A stretch of DNA of 6,858 nt from Thermoleophilia bacterium (GTDB lineage: Bacteria > Actinomycetota > Thermoleophilia > Gaiellales > SKUG01). The position numbers and the translations under genes were made by a program. Of this stretch, positions 1 to 5,559 are shown one piece after another (within the stretch, counting starts at the first letter, position 1; each line of letters opens with the position of its first letter). The notes under the pieces are model-generated. The model was not told the DNA's origin. It saw only the letters and a list, made by a program, of their open reading frames with translations, and ran no database searches. The stretch is from the NCBI GenBank assembly GCA_025964465.1, contig JAOPYS010000108.1, positions 1 to 6,858 of the forward strand, read 5' to 3'.

Positions 1-306
1 CGGCTTGGGTGCCGGTGCAGCGGGCTTCGGCGGCTTGGGCGGCTCCGGCGGCTTCGGTGCCGGAGCAGCGGGCTTCGGCGGCTTGGGCGGCTCCGGCGGC
101 TTCGGCGCGGGTGCGGCTGGCTTGGGCCGCTCGGGCGGCTTGGGAGCGACGGGCTTCGCCGGCGTCGGCTTCGCGGGCTCCGGCCTCGCCGGCGTCGGCT
201 TCGGCTTCGGCGGCGCACTCGGCCGGTTGCCCTCCGCCATCGCCGGCGCCGCGGCGACCGCCAGTGCGGTCACGGTCACGGCACACGTGGTCCAACGTCG
301 AATCAT
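1..306 (-). CDS. Secreted Pro/Ala/Lys-rich repeat protein, C-terminus beyond the window
   Basis: The first 102 codons of a protein whose 3' end lies outside the window. Residues 1-24 form a Sec signal peptide: a basic start (MIRRW), a hydrophobic stretch rich in Ala, Val and Thr, and a signal peptidase I site after Ala22-Met23-Ala24. The mature part is almost entirely Pro, Ala, Lys and Glu with no hydrophobic core, and contains a 16-residue repeat of the type KPPEPPKPPKPAAPAP. Such tails are usually extended, PII-like and basic, and are known as cell-wall-spanning or wall-binding linkers in actinobacterial exported proteins. The missing C-terminus may carry a folded domain. The ATG is fixed by a strong Shine-Dalgarno (GGGAGG) a few bases upstream. 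It lies downstream of the DUF1795 gene in the same direction. The opposite strand is open in this region (Gly/Phe-rich), but only the minus frame gives a signal peptide and a ribosome site. Function is unknown. Confidence 0.72.
   Translation of the reverse strand, partial: MIRRWTTCAVTVTALAVAAAPAMAEGNRPSAPPKPKPTPARPEPAKPTPAKPVAPKPPERPKPAAPAPKPPEPPKPPKPAAPAPKPPEPPKPPKPAAPAPKP
11..106 (-). repeat. Two tandem 48-bp coding repeats
   Basis: Units 11-58 and 59-106 differ at only a few positions. They are flanked by a degenerate partial copy at 107 onward and a partial copy running off the left edge. 48 bp is 16 codons, so each unit adds 16 residues of the Pro/Lys-rich tail without shifting the frame. 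More copies probably lie outside the window. The near identity at nucleotide level suggests recent slippage or duplication. Confidence 0.85.
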
Positions 307-487
307 GGTTCCCTCCCATCCTCAGCAACGCCCTCTGGCGTCACCACCCAGCAAGGTGGATCGACCGCAGAAGCGGTACGAGAAGGGAAACGATCGTCAT
401 TGCCCGGCCCCCGGCAGGGGCCATGGGCCGGACGACGCATGGGAAGGTTCCAGCAGGTTCAGCGGCGGGCGCCGCCGGCCCCGTTCG
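307..487 (-). other. Structured leader/intergenic region with serial small hairpins
   Basis: The 181 bp between the DUF1795 stop and the start of the Pro-rich protein gene. Reading the minus strand towards the start codon, I see these perfect short inverted repeats: 417-422/406-411 (6 bp, 5-nt loop), 373-377/364-368 (5 bp, loop TTCT), 355-359/344-348 (5 bp, 6-nt loop) and 337-341/328-332 (5 bp, 4-nt loop). The Shine-Dalgarno follows. No convincing -10 (TANNNT) is visible for the downstream gene. A structured mRNA leader, or readthrough from the upstream gene, is possible. In DNA this GC-rich some short repeats are expected by chance. Confidence 0.4.
463..477 (-). terminator. Weak hairpin just after the DUF1795 stop
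   Basis: A 6-bp perfect stem (CGGCGG/CCGCCG) with a 3-nt loop begins about 11 bp beyond the stop codon of the upstream gene. No T-tract follows on the minus strand. Actinobacterial terminators often lack one, so this is only a candidate. Confidence 0.3.
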
Positions 488-907
488 TCAGGCCTGATCG
501 AGCGCGAGGCCGCCGAGCAGCTGGCGGAACTGCATCTCGAAGCGCTCGAACTGCGTCGAGGGCGTGGTCGCCGTGGCCGTGTAGCCGCGACCCTCCTCGG
601 CGTAGTACAGCTGGATCTGCGTCACCGCGACGCCGTCCGGCGGGGTCCACTCGAAGCGACGGATGTAGCCGTTCTTGCCGCCGAGCATGCGCGCCGGCTC
701 GAAGGCGAACTCGCGGTAGCCCGGGAACTCCTTGCGCAGCAGGTCGCCCTGCACCTGCGCGTACTGGTTCGTGTCGATGGTCGGATCGAGCGGCTCGCTC
801 GACGCGATCACGTTCGCCTGACCGTCGGGGGCCAGGAGCGTGATCGACTCCTTCGCGAACCAGCCCTCCGGCAGCGGGGCCGTGAGCTGGGGCTTGAACC
901 TCTGCAT
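488..907 (-). CDS. DUF1795/DcrB-like cytoplasmic protein (first copy)
   Basis: A 139-aa protein with the pattern of the DUF1795/DcrB family (Mog1/PsbP-like fold). It has an LPEGW motif near the start (residues 12-16), an alternating beta-strand pattern through 20-40, an amphipathic helix around 47-62, a Gly-rich turn then an aromatic strand at 80-88, a glutamine-rich strand at 95-104 (VTQIQLYYAEEG), and a C-terminal helix with an aromatic heptad (residues 119-134). There is no signal peptide, lipobox or membrane segment, so it should be cytoplasmic. ATG 907 was chosen because AGGAGTG lies about 8 bp upstream. An upstream in-frame ATG at 976 overlaps a candidate -10 box and adds a residue stretch unlike the family. 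Known DUF1795 proteins include EagR chaperones of type VI effectors, E. coli DcrB and many uncharacterised proteins. The partner here is unknown. A second family member is encoded at 4085-4507. Confidence 0.75.
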   Translation of the reverse strand: MQRFKPQLTAPLPEGWFAKESITLLAPDGQANVIASSEPLDPTIDTNQYAQVQGDLLRKEFPGYREFAFEPARMLGGKNGYIRRFEWTPPDGVAVTQIQLYYAEEGRGYTATATTPSTQFERFEMQFRQLLGGLALDQA

Positions 908-925
908 CGTGTCACTCCTGTCGGT

Positions 926-955
926 GGGCGCCGGAGCATGGCTCGTCGAGCGCCC
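926..955 (-). other. Two-tier hairpin upstream of the DUF1795 gene
   Basis: Outer arms GGGCGC (926-931) and GCGCCC (950-955) enclose inner arms GAGC (934-937) and GCTC (941-944) around a 3-nt loop. It lies between the candidate promoter at 972-1000 and the ribosome binding site. It would therefore be in the 5' leader of the DUF1795 transcript, or could act as a terminator/attenuator for readthrough from the amidase gene. No T-tract is present. Confidence 0.35.
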
Positions 956-971
956 GCGGATCGTCGCGGCG

Positions 972-1000
972 ACCATACCCCGCGAGGCTCGCGGAGGAAA
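972..1000 (-). promoter_or_regulatory. Candidate promoter for the DUF1795 gene
   Basis: On the minus strand, TTTCCT (1000-995) and TATGGT (977-972) are separated by exactly 17 bp. The -10 fits the actinobacterial TANNNT consensus; the -35 matches TTGACA at 3 of 6. Predicted transcription start is near 965, about 58 nt before the ATG at 907. It lies just past the amidase stop. Confidence 0.35.
980..994. repeat. 15-bp perfect inverted repeat in the promoter spacer
   Basis: CCGCGAG (980-986) and CTCGCGG (988-994) are perfect inverted arms around one central base. The element sits wholly inside the 17-bp spacer of the candidate promoter (978-994). It may be an operator. Since it begins 15 bp beyond the amidase stop, it may instead be a short terminator hairpin (6-bp stem, 3-nt loop). 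Confidence 0.5.
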
Positions 1001-1008
1001 CCGACGGC

Positions 1009-1755
1009 TCAGCCAGCGCGATGCCAGCGCACGAGTGCCGCGACGAGCGCCGCCGCCGTGCGCTCCTGCTCGCGCGGCGAGGCGAGCAGTCGCGCGTCGG
1101 CCACGTTGCGCATGTTGCCGTGCTCCACGAACACCTTGGGCACGTTGCTGAGCGTCAGTCCGCCGAGGTCGGCTCGCGTGTCGATACCGGCGTGCCCGGC
1201 GTACGTGCTCACCGGGATGCCGTGCAGCGCGCGCAGCGAGTCGCGCACCTGCACGGCGAGCAGGTTGGACCGTCGCAGGATGTCACCCGTGTACCTCGGG
1301 ACGTACGCGGGGCGGATGACGTGGAAGCCACGCGCCGCGGCGGGCGCACCGTCCGCGTGGATGCTGATCGCCACGTCCGCGCGGTTGCCGATCGCCGCGC
1401 GCTGCGTGATGCACGGTCCCCACGCCGGGGTGTTCAACGCGTGCGTGAACGTGACGGTCGCACCCTGCGCTCGCAGGCGCCGAGCGACGCGGGTGGAGAG
1501 CTGCAGCGTGAACTTCCACTCGGGGTAGCCCGTGTTGGTGGATGCGCCCGCCGTGTCGCACGCCTTGCGGATCGGGCCGGCGTGCACGATTCGGTTGATG
1601 AGGGAGGCGTGCGCCGCGTTGCCCGGGTTGTGGCCCGGGTCGATGTTCACGACGACCCCTGTCAGCGGGCGGGCGACGCGAGCGAGCGGGCCGGCTGGCG
1701 CCGTCGCGGGCGAGGTCGCGGCGACGACTGCGGCGGCGGCGAGGGAAGCGAGCAT
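1009..1755 (-). CDS. N-acetylmuramoyl-L-alanine amidase (Amidase_3, Rv3717-like), secreted
   Basis: A 248-aa zinc amidase that would cleave the bond between MurNAc and the stem-peptide L-Ala in peptidoglycan. Residues 1-21 are a hydrophobic Ala-rich export signal with a cleavage motif APA at 19-21. The catalytic domain starts at about 34. Visible signature residues are His42 in DPGH, Glu79 in GYPEW and His133 in SIHADG as zinc ligands, and Glu211 in VFVEHGNMRN as the general base. The stretch around 64-80 (KACDTAGASTNTGYPE) and the later GPC at 113-115 resemble mycobacterial Rv3717 (Ami1), where the two cysteines form a disulfide as far as I recall; here they are Cys65 and Cys115. There is no extra cell-wall binding domain. 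Start choice: ATG 1755 lies 7 bp after an extended -10, implying a leaderless mRNA. GTG 1764 is in frame and adds one Arg to the signal peptide, but it overlaps that -10. It probably remodels or separates the wall. Confidence 0.9.
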   Translation of the reverse strand: MLASLAAAAVVAATSPATAPAGPLARVARPLTGVVVNIDPGHNPGNAAHASLINRIVHAGPIRKACDTAGASTNTGYPEWKFTLQLSTRVARRLRAQGATVTFTHALNTPAWGPCITQRAAIGNRADVAISIHADGAPAAARGFHVIRPAYVPRYTGDILRRSNLLAVQVRDSLRALHGIPVSTYAGHAGIDTRADLGGLTLSNVPKVFVEHGNMRNVADARLLASPREQERTAAALVAALVRWHRAG

Positions 1756-1762
1756 GTCGCGC

Positions 1763-1771
1763 ACCGTACCA
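1763..1771 (-). promoter_or_regulatory. Extended -10 promoter for the amidase gene (leaderless)
   Basis: Minus strand TGGTACGGT (1771-1763) is an extended -10: TG, one base, then TACGGT. Seven bases separate it from ATG 1755, so transcription would begin at or next to the start codon. No Shine-Dalgarno is visible and no clear -35 lies at 16-18 bp, which fits an extended -10 promoter. Confidence 0.45.
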
Positions 1772-1792
1772 GCGAGCGCCGCGCCCGTCCCC

Positions 1793-1821
1793 TTGTCCGA
1801 TCGGCGATCGGCCGCTACGGT
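1793..1821 (+). promoter_or_regulatory. Promoter for the 126-aa membrane protein gene (leaderless)
   Basis: TTGTCC (1793-1798), a 17-bp spacer and TACGGT (1816-1821), followed after six bases by GTG 1828. Spacing predicts transcription starting at the GTG. The GGAGG at 1822-1826 is only one base from the GTG, too close to act as a Shine-Dalgarno, which further favours a leaderless message. Confidence 0.5.
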
Positions 1822-1827
1822 GGAGGC

Positions 1828-2208
1828 GTGCACTGCGCGGACCACCCCGGCTCGTCCGGCCCCGACGCAAGGACCCCCCTGCACTCCCTCCCCCGCCTGA
1901 CCTGGCTCGCCGCCGCCACCGTGCTCACCGGCGGCAACGCGCTGGTGGGGTCGCTGGTCGCGCTCCTGTTCGTGGCCGCGCTCGCGGTGGCCGCCGTGCG
2001 GACCCGTACCGCTCGGCTGCGAGTCGCTGCAGCCGCCGTCGCCCTTGCCGTCGCGGGAGGCGCGACCGCGCTGGCCCTGCACCTGGGCGCGAGCGACACC
2101 GACGCCCTGCGCGCCTTCGCGCGGCTCGGGGTGGGCACCGCACTCCTGTTCAGCCTCCCCGTCCTCGTCGCCCTCGGCAGCCGCGCCACCCGGTCGCCCG
2201 CGACCTGA
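1828..2208 (+). CDS. Small polytopic membrane protein of unknown function
   Basis: A 126-aa hydrophobic protein that I do not recognise. The first 23 residues are polar with Pro, Ser and one Cys. They are followed by a long hydrophobic run (about 25-57, possibly two closely packed helices around an NALVG turn), a basic connector RTRTARLR (58-65), a second segment at 66-86, a polar loop GASDTDALRAFAR and a third segment at 99-117, then a basic tail. By the positive-inside rule the RTRTARLR loop and the tail would be cytoplasmic. Third codon positions are strongly G/C, as in neighbouring genes. The start is set by the promoter geometry: GTG 1828 sits where transcription should begin. It is divergent from the amidase across 72 bp, so the two may be co-regulated. 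A long antisense frame crosses this gene but lacks any start signal or family signature. Confidence 0.62.
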   Translation: MHCADHPGSSGPDARTPLHSLPRLTWLAAATVLTGGNALVGSLVALLFVAALAVAAVRTRTARLRVAAAAVALAVAGGATALALHLGASDTDALRAFARLGVGTALLFSLPVLVALGSRATRSPAT

Positions 2209-2320
2209 CGTCCCCGCCCGCGAAACGACGCGACCTGCGCACCCGACACGCAGGTACGGGTTCGCGCGCGCTCGGGACGGCGACGCGCGGCCGGTGACGG
2301 ACGAGCGGGGACGAATCGAC
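2209..2320 (+). other. 112-bp intergenic region before the hydrolase
   Basis: Besides the hairpin at 2233-2255 this holds a GC-rich stretch with no convincing TANNNT -10 box. The hydrolase may be read from the membrane-protein promoter or from a promoter I cannot recognise. Confidence 0.4.
2233..2255 (+). terminator. Candidate terminator hairpin after the membrane protein gene
   Basis: Perfect 7-bp arms ACCTGCG (2233-2239) and CGCAGGT (2249-2255) with a 9-nt loop, starting 25 bp after the stop codon. No T-tract follows, so activity is uncertain. Confidence 0.35.
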
Positions 2321-4084
2321 ATGCCGGGACTCTCAGGCGTGACCGCAGGCCTGCCTGCGCACACGGATGCCACGACGACGCAGCACGACGACGGCATCGC
2401 CGGCTGGAAGGTCGGCGCGACGCTCGCCGGCGTCGCCGGCATCGCCTCGTTCTCGCAGTCGCTGCTGCCGCGCTCCTCCACCCAGCAGGTGATCGTGACC
2501 GCCGCCTCGATGGCGCTCGCGTTCGGCATCGGTGTCGGCGCCAACGCCGTCGCCGACCAGGTCGACGAGCACACGGGGCTCGGTGCCGTCGGCTCACGCC
2601 TGGCCGTCGCGGGTGCGGGCGCCCTCGGCGTCGTCGGAGCCACGCTCGCCATGCGCGGCCGGCCGAGCATCGCGCTGGACGCCGTGCGCACCGGCGCCGG
2701 CGTGATCGGCGGCGGCGCGGTGGTGGGTGCGGCGCTCATCGGCGAGCAGGCGCTCGTCGACCGCGTCCAGGACCACGTGCCCGGCGGCGCCGTCGGCGCA
2801 CACGCCGCCATCATCGGCGCGGCCGCCCTCGCCACCGGCGCACTCGTCTTCGGGCACGCGCGCTCGAGCGCTGTGTCGGCCGAGACCGAGGCCGCGTACC
2901 TGAAGTCGGTGGGCGGCCTGCAGGGCAACGTCAAGCCGGCCGCCACCTTCGACCCCGCGCACTTCGACTCGCTCCTCGCGCAGCGCGCGAAGATGACCAC
3001 CGTCTCGGGCCTGCTGCCCGGCACCCGCCTCCCCGACGGCGTGCTCAACTCCCAGGGCTTCAAGTTCGTGCACGAGGCCACCCCCACCGCCGAGATCGCC
3101 CGCGTCATGGGGGTGCCCGAATCCTCGGTCGTCGCCCCCGTGCGCGTCTACGGTGGGCTCGAGCACGCGGCCACCCACGAGGAGCTCGCGCAGAAGATCT
3201 ACGACGAGGCGGTGGAGCTCGGCGCGTTCTCGCGCAAGGACGTCGTGCTCTACGTGCCCTCCGGCACGGGGCACGTCAACCCGATGCCGGTCGCCGCGAC
3301 CGAGTACCTGGCCAAGGGCGACGTGGCATCCATCGCGATGCAGTACGGCGACAAGCCGTCCGTGCAGTCGCTCAACAAGGTCGACGACTCCACCGACCTG
3401 TTCCGCCGCGTGCTGGCCAAGTTCTCCGACCACATCGCCGCGATGCCCGAGGGCGAGCGCCCGCGCCTCTCCACCTACGGCGAGAGCCTCGGCGGCTGGG
3501 GGATGCAGGACACCTTCCTCAAGGACGGTCCGGCGGGGGTCGCCAAGGCCGGCGTCGACAACATGATCTCCGTCGGCACGCCGCGCTGGAGCAAGCTGCG
3601 CGCCGACGCGATCGGGCTCGGCGGGCACCGGCTCGACGCGACCGGCACGATGTTCGAGTTCGACAACCTCAAGGAGCTGCAGGCGCTGCCCGCCGACCAG
3701 CGCGCGGGCGTGCGCTCCTTCCTGCTGAGCCACTACAACGACCCGGTCAACAAGTCGTCGCCGCTCTCGCTCTTCCAGCGCCCCGAGTGGCTCGCCTCCA
3801 AGGACCACGCGATGGGCGTGCCGCGGAAGATGAAGTGGATGCCGGTCGTCACCGGCGTGCAGGGCATCGTGGACACGGTCAACGGCGCGAACGGCGCGGT
3901 GCCGGGCGTGCTCGGCCGCACCGGCCACGACTACCGCGCGGACATGGCCGGGGTCATGGACGACGTGCTCGGCTTCGGCGCGTCGAAGGACCAGCTCGCC
4001 GGCATCAACGGCGGCCTCGAGCAGCTCGAGCTCGGGCGCGTGCACGGCACCTTCCCGACGCCGTTCGTCGCCGCCGCAGCCTGA
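2321..4084 (+). CDS. Membrane-anchored alpha/beta-hydrolase family protein
   Basis: A 587-aa protein in two parts. Residues about 28-180 contain four or five Ala/Gly/Val-rich membrane segments (about 29-49, 56-77, 92-111, 124-144 and 160-178). The C-terminal half, about 230-580, is an alpha/beta-hydrolase resembling the actinobacterial membrane-linked hydrolase family (PF10081 type). It has RVYGGL at 275-280, a YVPSGTGHVNP segment at 311-321, and the nucleophile elbow YGESLGG with Ser389. Asp474 in the SHYNDPV segment and His536 in TGHDY are the best candidates for the remaining triad residues. Substrate is unknown; lipid, ester or envelope substrates are plausible. ATG 2321 is preferred, with only a weak GGGG Shine-Dalgarno about 10 bp upstream; an in-frame GTG at 2294 would add nine residues. 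Its stop codon directly abuts the stop of the convergent DUF1795 gene. Confidence 0.8.
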   Translation: MPGLSGVTAGLPAHTDATTTQHDDGIAGWKVGATLAGVAGIASFSQSLLPRSSTQQVIVTAASMALAFGIGVGANAVADQVDEHTGLGAVGSRLAVAGAGALGVVGATLAMRGRPSIALDAVRTGAGVIGGGAVVGAALIGEQALVDRVQDHVPGGAVGAHAAIIGAAALATGALVFGHARSSAVSAETEAAYLKSVGGLQGNVKPAATFDPAHFDSLLAQRAKMTTVSGLLPGTRLPDGVLNSQGFKFVHEATPTAEIARVMGVPESSVVAPVRVYGGLEHAATHEELAQKIYDEAVELGAFSRKDVVLYVPSGTGHVNPMPVAATEYLAKGDVASIAMQYGDKPSVQSLNKVDDSTDLFRRVLAKFSDHIAAMPEGERPRLSTYGESLGGWGMQDTFLKDGPAGVAKAGVDNMISVGTPRWSKLRADAIGLGGHRLDATGTMFEFDNLKELQALPADQRAGVRSFLLSHYNDPVNKSSPLSLFQRPEWLASKDHAMGVPRKMKWMPVVTGVQGIVDTVNGANGAVPGVLGRTGHDYRADMAGVMDDVLGFGASKDQLAGINGGLEQLELGRVHGTFPTPFVAAAA

Positions 4085-4089
4085 TCAGG
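4080..4089. repeat. 10-bp palindrome containing two convergent stop codons
   Basis: CCTGATCAGG is a perfect palindrome centred exactly on the junction between the hydrolase stop (4082-4084) and the stop of the minus-strand DUF1795 gene (4085-4087). There is no intergenic base. It is too short to be a conventional terminator by itself. Confidence 0.9.
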
Positions 4090-4507
4090 TCCAGCTGAAC
4101 CCGGCGATGGTCATCTCGAGGCTGGCCTCGACCTGGTCCCAGTCGGACTCGAGCGCGCTCGACGTGACGGTGAAGAGCGTGCCGTTGCGCACCGCGACGA
4201 CCTGCAGCTGCCGCACGCGCAGGCCGGGCTGGTTGGGCAGCTCCCACGAGTAGGCGTGGAAGAGCGCCTTCTGCCCCGACAGCAGCCGGTCGCCGTGGTC
4301 GAGCAGGCGGAACCCGTCGAGGTTGCCCAGCTCGGCGCGCTGCTCCCGGAAGAACTCGTCGAGCGACTCCTCGGGGAGCGGCTCGCGGTGGATCTGGACG
4401 TTGGGCGTGAACACGGGACGCTCGGGTCCGATCAGCACGATCTGTGACGCGTCGCGCCACCCCTCGAGGAAGCCCACCTCGAAGTCGTTTGCTCGCAGCT
4501 TCTGCAT
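4085..4507 (-). CDS. DUF1795/DcrB-like cytoplasmic protein (second copy)
   Basis: A 140-aa protein of the same family as the one at 488-907, though clearly diverged. Matching landmarks are a start MQKL (MQRF in the first copy), LEGW at 14-17 (LPEGW), a strand followed by REPLPEESLDEFFREQ (41-56), a loop then SGQKALFHAYSWELP (77-91), the strand VRQLQVVAVRNGTLFTVT (98-115) and a C-terminal helix ending IAGFSW. No signal peptide or membrane segment is present. ATG 4507 was chosen by alignment with the family and with the first copy. A longer frame from 4627 adds 40 residues rich in Arg, Pro and Gly with no family resemblance. No good Shine-Dalgarno precedes ATG 4507. Function is unknown; a chaperone or adaptor role is only an analogy to EagR members. 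It is divergent from the sigma factor gene. Confidence 0.75.
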   Translation of the reverse strand: MQKLRANDFEVGFLEGWRDASQIVLIGPERPVFTPNVQIHREPLPEESLDEFFREQRAELGNLDGFRLLDHGDRLLSGQKALFHAYSWELPNQPGLRVRQLQVVAVRNGTLFTVTSSALESDWDQVEASLEMTIAGFSWT

Positions 4508-4781
4508 GCCGAGCCCACTACCCGAGCCTCCGGCGGCCCGAACCAGCCGCGCGGCGGGGGTCCGAATTCGACGCTGCGGTGCGGGTTTCGGGCCCCGCTG
4601 CCCATCCGTCGGAGAAATGACGCACATACCCCCTTGCGCATGTCGCGATTCCGTCGTTCACTGGGTGAGTAAACCGCCGGAACACGCCATCCGGTCGGAG
4701 CGCGAGCAGCCGACACGCCGAACACGTCGACTTCTCACTGCGCGCTCCCGCCAGATCGCTTTGGAAGCAAGGGAACGCCGA
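4508..4781. other. Divergent intergenic region between the DUF1795 gene and the sigma factor gene
   Basis: 274 bp, locally less GC-rich than the genes. I see no TANNNT -10 box with a good -35 on either strand. The nearest plus-strand candidate is TTGCGC (4634-4639), 17 bp, TTCACT (4657-4662), which lacks the conserved A at -10 position 2. TAAA occurs at 4670-4673, but no GCCGATAA-like partner lies at flagellar-sigma spacing. Also present is the repeated CCG(A)ACACG motif listed separately. Confidence 0.4.
4678..4726 (+). repeat. Three imperfect copies of a CCGAACACG motif
   Basis: CGGAACACG (4678-4686), CCGACACG (4710-4717) and CCGAACACG (4718-4726) lie in the same direction about 55-100 bp upstream of the sigma factor start. 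The last two are adjacent. They could be binding sites for a regulator of the sigma gene, or a chance cluster. Confidence 0.3.
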
Positions 4782-5528
4782 ATGACCCACTCGCCGAACG
4801 CGGCCCAGGCCGTCGACATCAATTCCTCCACCGAAGCTGCTGCCGCCGACACGGGTGCGCCCGTCGTCAAGCGCAAGCGCGGGCAGAAGGAGATCTTCCG
4901 CCTCGAGCCCTGGCAGGCCCGCCTCGTCGAGGAGCACCTCGAGCTCGTCGACAAGATCGTGCGCGGCATGCTGCGCCGCCTGCCGTCGCACATCGACAAG
5001 GCCGACCTCGTCCAGCAGGGCCGCATCGGCCTCATGGAGGCAGCCCGCCGCTACGACCCGACCAGCGCGGCGTCGTTCAAGACCTTCGCCACCTACCGCA
5101 TCCGCGGCGAGATCATCGACGGCCTGCGAGCCCACTCGCAGGGTCGTCCCGCCGAGGCCGGCTGGAACGAGAGCGTCGAGAGCATCGGCGAGAACGCGGC
5201 GTCCGCCGGCGGCAACGGCGACGACGTGAGCGGCTTCATGTCGAGCGTCAAGGCGCTGTCCACGGCCTTCGAGCTGGCGACGTCGACCGTCGAGAACCCG
5301 CTCGAGGAGAGCCTCGAGAAGACGACGCTGTGGACCGCCGTGGGCCGCCTGCCCGAGCGCGAGCGCCACGTGTGCGAGCTGCTCTACAAGATGGACATGA
5401 CCATGCAGGACATCGCCAACCTGATGGGCACGTCCAAGGCCAGCGTCTCGCGGCTCCACAAGCGAGCCCTCGAGCGCCTGCGCCTCGACAACCAGCTCAA
5501 CGATGGCGAAGGCTTCCTCGCCGTCTGA
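4782..5528 (+). CDS. fliA: Flagellar-type sigma factor (FliA/WhiG/SigD family) with atypical region 3
   Basis: A 248-aa RNA polymerase sigma factor, close to FliA length. Residues 1-29 are low-complexity, followed by a basic KRKRGQK stretch. Region 2 spans about 48-117: LVEEHLELVDKIVRGMLRRL, the DLVQQGRIGLMEAARRYDP core (75-93), and SFKTFATYRIRGEIIDGLR for -10 recognition (98-116). Region 4 spans about 180-236, with LPERERHVCELLYK and the helix-turn-helix MQDIANLMGTSKASVSRLHKRAL for -35 recognition. Between them, 117-179, the usual FliA region 3 motif (DWxPRSVR) is not recognisable; the segment is Gly/Ser/Glu-rich instead. ATG 4782 has AAGGGA 7 bp upstream. It sits 0.8 kb ahead of flgB, so it probably drives flagellar or late motility genes. 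WhiG-like sporulation sigma factors are the main alternative, but the flagellar neighbours favour FliA. No FlgM-like anti-sigma gene is seen here. Confidence 0.8.
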   Translation: MTHSPNAAQAVDINSSTEAAAADTGAPVVKRKRGQKEIFRLEPWQARLVEEHLELVDKIVRGMLRRLPSHIDKADLVQQGRIGLMEAARRYDPTSAASFKTFATYRIRGEIIDGLRAHSQGRPAEAGWNESVESIGENAASAGGNGDDVSGFMSSVKALSTAFELATSTVENPLEESLEKTTLWTAVGRLPERERHVCELLYKMDMTMQDIANLMGTSKASVSRLHKRALERLRLDNQLNDGEGFLAV

Positions 5529-5559
5529 CCTGAGCACCGCCTGCGGCACCATGGCTGCG

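Noticed and set aside
5..1528. A 507-codon plus-strand frame over the left end with a Gly/Phe repeat
   Set aside because: It is antisense to three minus-strand genes with signal peptide, DUF1795 and amidase signatures and good ribosome sites. The Gly-rich repeat is the complement of the Pro/Lys repeat.
1009..3108. A 699-codon minus-strand open frame that reads through the amidase and far upstream
   Set aside because: Only the last 248 codons show amidase features. The upstream part is Arg/Pro/Ala low-complexity, antisense to the membrane protein and hydrolase genes, and typical of long spurious frames in GC-rich DNA.
2594..4045. A 483-codon minus-strand frame across the hydrolase gene
   Set aside because: It is His/Val/Arg/Gly-rich with no domain pattern and mirrors the codon bias of the hydrolase, which has a clear catalytic elbow on the plus strand.
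4669..4700. TAAA at 4670 as the -35 of a flagellar sigma promoter for autoregulation of the sigma gene
   Set aside because: No GCCGATAA-like sequence occurs at about 15 bp spacing; the best is a three-base match.
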